64,000 nucleotides of DNA, from assembly GCF_003013715.1 (NCBI RefSeq), contig NC_072815.1, positions 558,001 through 622,000 on the forward strand, given 5' to 3'. Under the pieces are notes generated by a model that was not told the DNA's origin, did no database searches, and saw only the letters and a list, made by a program, of their open reading frames with translations. How positions within the stretch are numbered: position 1 is the stretch's first letter; every line of letters begins with the position of its first letter. Both the position numbers and the translations under genes were made by a program. Below, one piece after another: positions 58,189 to 64,000 of the stretch. Source of the DNA: Candidozyma auris (lineage: Eukaryota; Ascomycota; Pichiomycetes; Serinales; Metschnikowiaceae).

Positions 58189-59798
58189 GGTATGAGGAAA
58201 AGCGCAAAGCAAGTGGGAGAAAAAAAAGATGAGATTAAATAAATGCCAGAAGGCTAGTGTTCAAAGAACAAAAATGTATGTGGCTCACGCTCAGAAAAGC
58301 TTGTGGAGACCGGGGTGGCAGGGATGGAGGAATAAGTAGGAGGGAGGGAAGAAAAGCTTAGATGAGTTTTGAAAGCCGGGCCTGAGGTTTGTCGGGTCCG
58401 AGAATTTTTCAGGCCCGAGGGCCCCCAGGCAGGCGGCAGTCGAGGGAAAGAAAAATGGCGAACAGAGAAGGTGGAAGAGGATATAAAAAAACGTAGACGA
58501 GTTTCGAACTAGGTGAAAAGAATTCGATGTTCAAAGTTGCTAAAGTGGATTAAATTCATTTGGAGGTCGTTGAACTGAAGGTGGGTGCAAAGGCCGTTAG
58601 CAGCTGGTGCACCCAGAAAGACTTTCGCAAACTTGCGAGACGAGAGGCCCTGGAGGGTCATACGGAGCACAAAATGCGTGGGACAAAGTGGGCACCCTTG
58701 AATAAAATTGAACTTCTCACTGGAGATCATCGAACACGAGCTTGCTTTAGTTGTCATTTCGTGCACTGTTCTAGCAGTGCTTCGATTCCTTAATCAGTTC
58801 CATCAAAGTCTGCCTGGGACCACCAATGAATAATCTTCTAGGGCCGCGGCTGCCAAATGACTCTCAGCGGTAGCCAGCACGAAGTCTGAGCAGGGTGGAT
58901 GAAGAGAGAAGGTAAAGAGATTAGATAAAAAAAGTAATTGGGGCCAGAGGATTTTAATTTAATTTTCTTTGAAGCCCATTGCTACTGGTTTTCCGGCAAT
59001 GGTGTCCTGGACATCTGGTGCCCTTTTCATTCTCAGTAGTTAAGCAATGCAAGCGAGGCCTGAAAGAACTCTACAGCCGGTTCCGTGAAAATCCACATCA
59101 CGAACAATAATCGAATTTATAAAGCTGAAGCTACTCTTTGGTCGCCAACTGCCTCTTGAATACGCTTTTCTCTTATAATTCGCTGCCTACGTCTTATTTT
59201 GGGCCGGGGCCGAGGACGGAGACGGTTGCTGGCTGACGCATCGCACGAGGTGGCTCTTTTTTTTTCGCCTTTTCAGGCCCTTCTTTTTGCTTATGCTCAC
59301 ATGGAACCGACGAAATGCGGGGGGTCGAAGGAAAAAAACCTAGCAGAAGCGCAGAAGCGCCTCTGAATTTCCTTCTTTCGCAGCCGTGCAAAGCCGTTTC
59401 TCCGTTTAGTAAGAGACTCCTTCGTTTGCAGCCATTGTAAGCAAGAATGATCTCAACGAATTTCCTCCTTTTTGGGACTAAGCTTTATTATAGAAATCTT
59501 CGTGATTGGGCTAGCCCCATGCGGTATTGATACGTGGGCCTAAAAGTAAAGTTGATGGAAACCGCAGTGAATTCGGTACCTGCTGCTAGATATTGTACAC
59601 CTCTTGCGGAACGACCACTATTTCTTGTGGGGTTATAATACAAGACGTAGAGTCAATTGACAACGTATTTTCGGGGAATGATGTGAAAGGAGTCTAAATG
59701 ATGGGGTATCTATCTGATGGCCTGTTTCCACAAGAGCTCACTCGACTTATGGCTTCAGACAGCATTATATTCTCTGATCAGCTTCTTCCATACGCCTC
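58189..59798. other. Long MRS4 upstream region
   Basis: 1.6 kb with no supported gene. The recurrent element occurs twice close together (TTTCGCAGCC at 59377-59386 and TTTGCAGCCAT at 59425-59435), about 1.2 kb upstream of MRS4 and in its sense orientation. A minus-strand frame at about 58509-58766 looks slightly coding-like but has no gene-like start. Confidence 0.45.
59377..59435 (-). promoter_or_regulatory. Pair of recurrent elements
   Basis: TTTCGCAGCC (59377-59386, followed by G) and TTTGCAGCCAT (59425-59435) lie 48 bp apart on the same strand, the only close pair in the window. Confidence 0.45.
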
Positions 59799-61685
59799 TC
59801 ACTCATTACTGGACAAAGGCTCATATTGTTTCACGATACTTCGGATTTTTCTGCCCGGTATCCTCATTTTACGGGTTAAGGGCGCTAACTCTGTATCAAC
59901 AGGCGTGAGTTCAAGAGGCCTTTGAAACCGGAGAGGGCACCTTTCTGGAAGCATCTTTTCTGTTTTAGGCAATTCTTCACGTATGAGTGGATTCTTCTCA
60001 GACAGGGACAGTTTCGAAGACAACACTTCAGTTGACAGATACGCTACCTCTTCATCCGACTCAGAAACTTCCTGCTGTTCACGAAACTTTGAGGTCTTGC
60101 AGCCATCTGAATCTTGAGTCTGCCGCCCCCATTCTCTCTCGTTATGGTCTGAGTTCCCAATTGATAAACGAGTTGAAGGGTTCGAGGGACTAGAAAACTT
60201 GTAACTTTCAGGCTCTTTCCAATCAGTCTCGTAGAGTTGACTGTTATCCATCGAAGCGAAGCTTGTAATGAACGACGCTGGGGAATCAAGCGGGCTAGAA
60301 TATAAACAGGGCTTTTTTGAAAATATTGTGGGACTCTCCGTCAATTGCTCCTCTTCCAAATGCAGCTCAATGACATCAAGCTTTGGATCAGGCAAACTCA
60401 TTTGGTGAGCTTGATTTGGATTGTCAGCCATCAACAACTCTGTTATGCTGGCGTAATCGTATATGTCATCAGCCCAAGGGTTTGGTTCCACATAGTTGGG
60501 GTAAAAGGAAAGTTGTTCCATCTCTTCCTGGCTGTGACCATGATCGTCTTCTGAGATGTCAGAGCTGTTGGATGTGACCTTTTCAAACACTTCCAGTTCT
60601 TCTTTCAGCCTACAAACCATCATTTCATTTTTAGAAGTATCAGCTAAAGATTCATCCCCCGCTCTAACTTTTTCTGTTCTGATGTCAATCAAAGTCATAT
60701 CTAGGGTTTGCTGTGGCACGATTATCGCTGCCTTTACCACCGGCGAGTCATCAGGGGAGTTGTCAAGCTCTTCAACCCTATTGATTCTCTCACCTGAGAC
60801 TCTCTCGTGGACGTCCCCTTTGTATGCATTGACTTTATTTACAGCCATCAACATACAACTCCAAAGGACGTGTTGCAAAACGTCGTCATTTAGTCGAGAG
60901 CAGAGATTCAGGTGTTCCCATCTCTCGGCAAGACCAAAAAATTGTCTTTTCTTCAGACAAATCACTCTGACAATATGAGTGGCAAAGGTTTCGTAGTTGG
61001 TATCTCCTGCTTCGACACTAATGCTTAGCAATGCAGAAAAGAGCTTTATCAAGTCACCAGAGACGACCAAGAGAATTTGCTTCACCTGAAATTCTGCATT
61101 GATGGATGGAAGGAGAGGGCTACCGAAAGCCCCAGCATGACTTCTTTCATTATTTACGGAGAGCAATGGCATGCTAACGACTGTATCATCCTTCTCTATC
61201 ATGGAGACACTTGCTCCTATAGTACTTGCCACTCTCTTGAATCCAAAAGTATTGCTTTTTCTTGCAGCGTGAGTAGTCCAGTCTTCCCTAAACTTACTTT
61301 TTAATCTATGGGAGAACCGTCGTAGCTTTGAGGCCATATGGGTCAATCGAAACCTCATGGATTGACTGATAGTAGAGATACTTGACTTTCCCGCTTTGAG
61401 AGTGTTGTCTTCCCTGAAGGCTCTCCTTTGCATCCTCTCAAGAGAAAATGTATAAGCAAGATCAACTGGCGATGATCCTGAACCATCAATTATACCTGCT
61501 TCCTTATATTGACTTGTCTTCTCACAGAAGGGACTCGCTGAGATACTCAGTGAAGATAGGGCCTCTTTTCTTGAGAGACAAGAGGCCAGTGTATCTAGGC
61601 AGTCAGCAGACGACAAAGCATATCTGGACTTTACTGGACTGGCAGATTCCCCGAAGCTTCTTTCCTGAGATTTGCCAATGCTCAT
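59799..61685 (-). CDS. Serine-rich protein of unknown function
   Basis: 628 residues. The first 100 are Ser-rich and probably disordered. A basic patch around 108-135 (MRFRLTHMASKLRRFSHRL) could bind membrane or nucleic acid. A more ordered section lies at about 195-290, with QVKQILLVVSGDLIKLFSALL and WEHLNLCSRLNDDVLQHVLW. The remainder is acidic and Ser/Pro/Glu-rich, ending in a basic motif, RIPGRKIRSIVKQYE, that may be a conserved short motif. There is no signal peptide or membrane helix. I do not recognise a family. ATG 61685 is the first in frame. TGGCTGCAAAAAG lies 177 bp upstream. Confidence 0.75.
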   Translation of the reverse strand: MSIGKSQERSFGESASPVKSRYALSSADCLDTLASCLSRKEALSSLSISASPFCEKTSQYKEAGIIDGSGSSPVDLAYTFSLERMQRRAFREDNTLKAGKSSISTISQSMRFRLTHMASKLRRFSHRLKSKFREDWTTHAARKSNTFGFKRVASTIGASVSMIEKDDTVVSMPLLSVNNERSHAGAFGSPLLPSINAEFQVKQILLVVSGDLIKLFSALLSISVEAGDTNYETFATHIVRVICLKKRQFFGLAERWEHLNLCSRLNDDVLQHVLWSCMLMAVNKVNAYKGDVHERVSGERINRVEELDNSPDDSPVVKAAIIVPQQTLDMTLIDIRTEKVRAGDESLADTSKNEMMVCRLKEELEVFEKVTSNSSDISEDDHGHSQEEMEQLSFYPNYVEPNPWADDIYDYASITELLMADNPNQAHQMSLPDPKLDVIELHLEEEQLTESPTIFSKKPCLYSSPLDSPASFITSFASMDNSQLYETDWKEPESYKFSSPSNPSTRLSIGNSDHNEREWGRQTQDSDGCKTSKFREQQEVSESDEEVAYLSTEVLSSKLSLSEKNPLIREELPKTEKMLPERCPLRFQRPLELTPVDTELAPLTRKMRIPGRKIRSIVKQYEPLSSNE

Positions 61686-62080
61686 GAGGTGCTGTAGGAT
61701 GTCTTTGAGAACACTTCTATCACTCTGTTGAAGATGGACTCAAGTAGGATGTGGTGAACTCTATTAAGGGAAGCCACAACGACAACAATGGTGAGTTTAA
61801 ATGAATGCTTCAAACAGAGCTTGGTGGTTCAAAGGAATAATGAGGTCTGTGAAGGTTGTCACTTTTTGCAGCCATTTCCGCACCTTGCCTATATACTGAA
61901 GGAGCTGAGCGCTGAAAGAAAGTCATCGGAACCCTTCAGTTTCATAGCTCGTACTTGAACTACGATGAATAATGTGTAGTTTTACTTGCTCTAGGTTCTA
62001 TTTATTGATCCACCTTGCAATGGTAGACAGCTATACCTGTAGCCATACGACCACCATGCCTCACTGTTACATCCTAGTGT
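61686..62080. other. Intergenic region upstream of the Ser-rich gene
   Basis: 395 bp that include one recurrent element (61862-61874). Nothing else is recognised. Confidence 0.5.
61862..61874 (-). promoter_or_regulatory. Recurrent element, T variant
   Basis: CTTTTTGCAGCCA, sense to the Ser-rich gene, 177 bp before its ATG. Confidence 0.45.
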
Positions 62081-63163
62081 TTAGACCCTAGCAGAGTGGT
62101 TGAAGTCTATGCCTTTTTGTTCGGGAACAATTGTCATCACCTTACCGGTTCTAATTTGGCTTTCAATGTTGTCAACAGTGAAATTTTCCATGTTCCTGAG
62201 CGCCTGATGGGTCCAAGTGCCCATGTGAGGCAACGATACGACGTTGTCCATCTCGTATAACTCTTTTGGAACACTTGGTTCGTGCTCAAACACGTCACCA
62301 CCAAATGCCCCGATCTTTCCCAGCTTTAATTCCTCAATAAGCACCTGCTCATCGATGATGGCACCTCTAGCGGTGTTGACAAGAATCACACCATCCTTCA
62401 TCTTTGCAATGGCTTCTTTGTTGATCAAATGGTGTGTCTTGGGGTTCAATGGCACCGAAATAAGCAAGACGTCGCTCTGAGCCAACAACTCGTCAAAACC
62501 CACATACTCGGCAACACCCTCCAATCCCGGCTCTAGCCTTGACCGGTTATAGTAGAGAATCTTTTCGAACCCAAATGGAACCAAGCGGTCGCGAATGGCT
62601 CGGCCAATTCCGCCCATCCCCAAAATACCCACAGTCAAACCTTCTGGATCTTTGCCCACTCCGACACCTCTGCCTATCTCTGGCTTTGTCCAGTTACCTT
62701 GCACTAAGTTGTCGTGCCCAATCTGGAAGTTTCTCATCGCTGCAAGCGTTAGGTAAACGGCAGTAAGCGCTGTTGGGGCCTCCACGGGCGTTGTCACATT
62801 GGAAAGCTGAATGTTTCTTTCAGTCAATGGCTCGGGATCAATCTGGTCGTAGCCGGCTCCATTGTGGGAAAGTGATACCACGGAATCAGGCAAAGCGTCC
62901 ACCACCTCTTTATCGAATCTTCCCGTTTGCGTTACGCTGGGGAACGTGCGTGCAATATTGGTAACGTGAGAATACTTGGACTTCAAGTCCCTCAAGAACT
63001 CTTCTCTATTCTTGGACTCACAGTCCACAACCGTGGCGATCTCTTGCAATTTGGACCATTTTTCAGCGGAATATGGCCACTGGCCAATTCTGAGCACAAC
63101 GGGTTTTTCAGCGGTCATTGAGAGGAAACGTCGATGCAGAATCTTAGACAAGGCTTGTCTCAT
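62081..63163 (-). CDS. GOR1: D-isomer 2-hydroxyacid dehydrogenase, Gor1-like (glyoxylate reductase)
   Basis: 360 residues. The NAD(P)-binding motif GILGMGGIGRAI is near residue 180; the catalytic Arg is in NTARGAIID, the Glu in DVFEHEPSVP and the His in SLPHMGTWTHQA. S. cerevisiae Gor1 (350) reduces glyoxylate and hydroxypyruvate and acts in the mitochondrion and cytosol. The first 15 residues here, MRQALSKILHRRFLS, form a basic, acid-free presequence that directly precedes a second in-frame ATG (residue 16, 63118), so two products with different locations are possible. The exact orthologue among several yeast 2-hydroxyacid dehydrogenases is not certain. Confidence 0.85.
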   Translation of the reverse strand: MRQALSKILHRRFLSMTAEKPVVLRIGQWPYSAEKWSKLQEIATVVDCESKNREEFLRDLKSKYSHVTNIARTFPSVTQTGRFDKEVVDALPDSVVSLSHNGAGYDQIDPEPLTERNIQLSNVTTPVEAPTALTAVYLTLAAMRNFQIGHDNLVQGNWTKPEIGRGVGVGKDPEGLTVGILGMGGIGRAIRDRLVPFGFEKILYYNRSRLEPGLEGVAEYVGFDELLAQSDVLLISVPLNPKTHHLINKEAIAKMKDGVILVNTARGAIIDEQVLIEELKLGKIGAFGGDVFEHEPSVPKELYEMDNVVSLPHMGTWTHQALRNMENFTVDNIESQIRTGKVMTIVPEQKGIDFNHSARV

Positions 63164-63435
63164 TCAAAAAAAGTTTCCGAAAGGTAGAATTAAACCGGCT
63201 TTTATAGGTCTTCTCGCGGGGACTTGCCCATGGAAATTCCGACATGGTGTGCCTATACCGCTGAGGGCATAGAGCTTATAGAGTATAGAGATAAGAATGC
63301 GCCCCCACGCTTGATGGAGGCTGCCCCCACGTCTTTACCAAAATCGCTAGTCCGAGGACATCTTGTGGGGGACACTTTGGGGGTCTGTGAAACGATAACT
63401 TGCATTTAAAACTACTTGCGAGGCACCGTGCTTGT

Positions 63436-64000
63436 CTAAAAAATCAACTTGGAGCCGCGATATGGGAAAGTGTCGGTCACCTTAGTGGAGCTCTGAGCAG
63501 AAACATCAGAAACCTCTCTCTCGGGGAAACCTTCAAAGCTCTTCGCATAGGTAGCAACAGAGTGGGCAATCAACTTGGTGTTAACCAACCAGGCTTCGTA
63601 GTCGGGGTTAGACAAGTCGTCGCACAACTGGTGGTAGCATGGGTCGAACCACTTGCCGGCCTCACCACCAAATTGCTCCTGGCCCTTCTTAGTCTTGACC
63701 TTTTCAGCACCAGTAGCAATACCACCAGCAGGAATACCAGCGTCGATGAATCCGACGTAGTCGCTTCTACCGTCAAACTCAATCAAAGTGTAATTCAATC
63801 CGTGGTCCTTGTACCAGTTGATGTAAAGGTCCTTCAAGTCGCCAGAACCGTTAGGGTGATCTTTGTTGTTGGCATCGTACACCTCGTATTCGTAGTTAGG
63901 AGAAGCCATCATGTCATAATCCATGAACAATCTAATTTTTTTGTTCTCCTTTGGGGAAAGAGACTGAGCATAAGCATACGAGCCTAAAAGTCCCTCCTCC
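63436..64000 (-). CDS. APE3: Vacuolar aminopeptidase Y, C-terminal part (cut by window end)
   Basis: The C-terminal 187 residues are present; the start lies beyond 64000. The frame enters the window at EEGLLGSYAYAQSL (the metal/catalytic Glu pair) and continues IRLFMDYDMMASPNYEYEV, FDGRSDYVGFIDAGIPAGG and CYHQLCDDLSNPDYE. These are nearly identical to S. cerevisiae Ape3, a vacuolar zinc metallopeptidase of the M28 family. The last His ligand (CYHQLCDD) is intact. The protein follows the secretory route and is activated by vacuolar proteases. The 272-bp gap to GOR1 holds nothing recognisable. Confidence 0.95.
   Translation of the reverse strand, partial: EEGLLGSYAYAQSLSPKENKKIRLFMDYDMMASPNYEYEVYDANNKDHPNGSGDLKDLYINWYKDHGLNYTLIEFDGRSDYVGFIDAGIPAGGIATGAEKVKTKKGQEQFGGEAGKWFDPCYHQLCDDLSNPDYEAWLVNTKLIAHSVATYAKSFEGFPEREVSDVSAQSSTKVTDTFPYRGSKLIF

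Noticed and set aside
58509..58793. Overlapping small frames on both strands
   Set aside because: No ATG in good context, no recognisable motif, and mutual overlap suggest chance.
1..64000. CRISPR arrays, insertion sequences, LTR elements, riboswitches
   Set aside because: Looked for regular spaced repeats, terminal repeats and reverse transcriptase or integrase motifs and saw none; this is a eukaryotic nuclear region.

Overview
The window is nuclear DNA from a budding yeast. Genes are compact and mostly intronless, the two clear introns are 45-49 nt with yeast-type splice sites, and typical Saccharomycotina genes are present (SEC61, FBP1, GDP-mannose pyrophosphorylase, APE3, MRS4, CBP6, SHB17, YEH-type lipase). 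A CTG codon in SEC61 (23435-23437) falls where S. cerevisiae Sec61 has serine, as I recall that sequence. This points to the CTG-Ser1 clade; base composition and gene content suggest Metschnikowiaceae (Clavispora / Candida auris relatives), which is an inference.

Layout. 0-9 kb: RPL8, a decayed reading frame, a spliced PQ-loop vacuolar transporter (YPQ family), a zinc-cluster regulator, a probable CENP-K/Mcm22-type kinetochore protein and TTI2. 10-20 kb: a spliced pseudouridine-catabolism fusion (PsuG-PsuK), a Gln-rich unknown, AIM18, GDP-mannose pyrophosphorylase and MCH1. 20-31 kb: FBP1, a small unknown, SEC61, a SAP1/spastin-type AAA ATPase, then a 2.2-kb decayed gene. 31-45 kb: APQ12, a DHA2 drug transporter, a Caj1/Djp1 J-protein, ISD11, a flavin monooxygenase next to a Qdr-type DHA1 transporter, and a repeat-containing proline-rich gene interrupted by one in-frame TAG. 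45-54 kb: PHO86 converging on an L-type lectin, CBP6, SHB17, URH1 and a steryl-ester lipase. 54-64 kb: tRNA-Asn(GTT), RNase P RNA (RPR1), a 51-residue membrane protein, MRS4, a Ser-rich unknown, a GOR1-type dehydrogenase and the 3' part of APE3.

Most genes are independently transcribed housekeeping genes. Loose groupings are mitochondrial/iron functions (AIM18, ISD11, MRS4, CBP6, GOR1), carbon metabolism (FBP1, SHB17, GOR1, SRB1), nucleoside salvage (URH1, PsuG-PsuK) and xenobiotic handling (two MFS pumps and the flavin monooxygenase).

The most unusual signals are: a recurrent intergenic motif, TGGCTGCGAAA, found about 17 times and nearly always in the sense orientation of the gene downstream; the TAG-interrupted gene with about five ~30-residue repeats; at least two multi-frameshifted relic genes; a possible hydrophobic N-terminal extension of the spastin-like ATPase; and the RNase P RNA gene.
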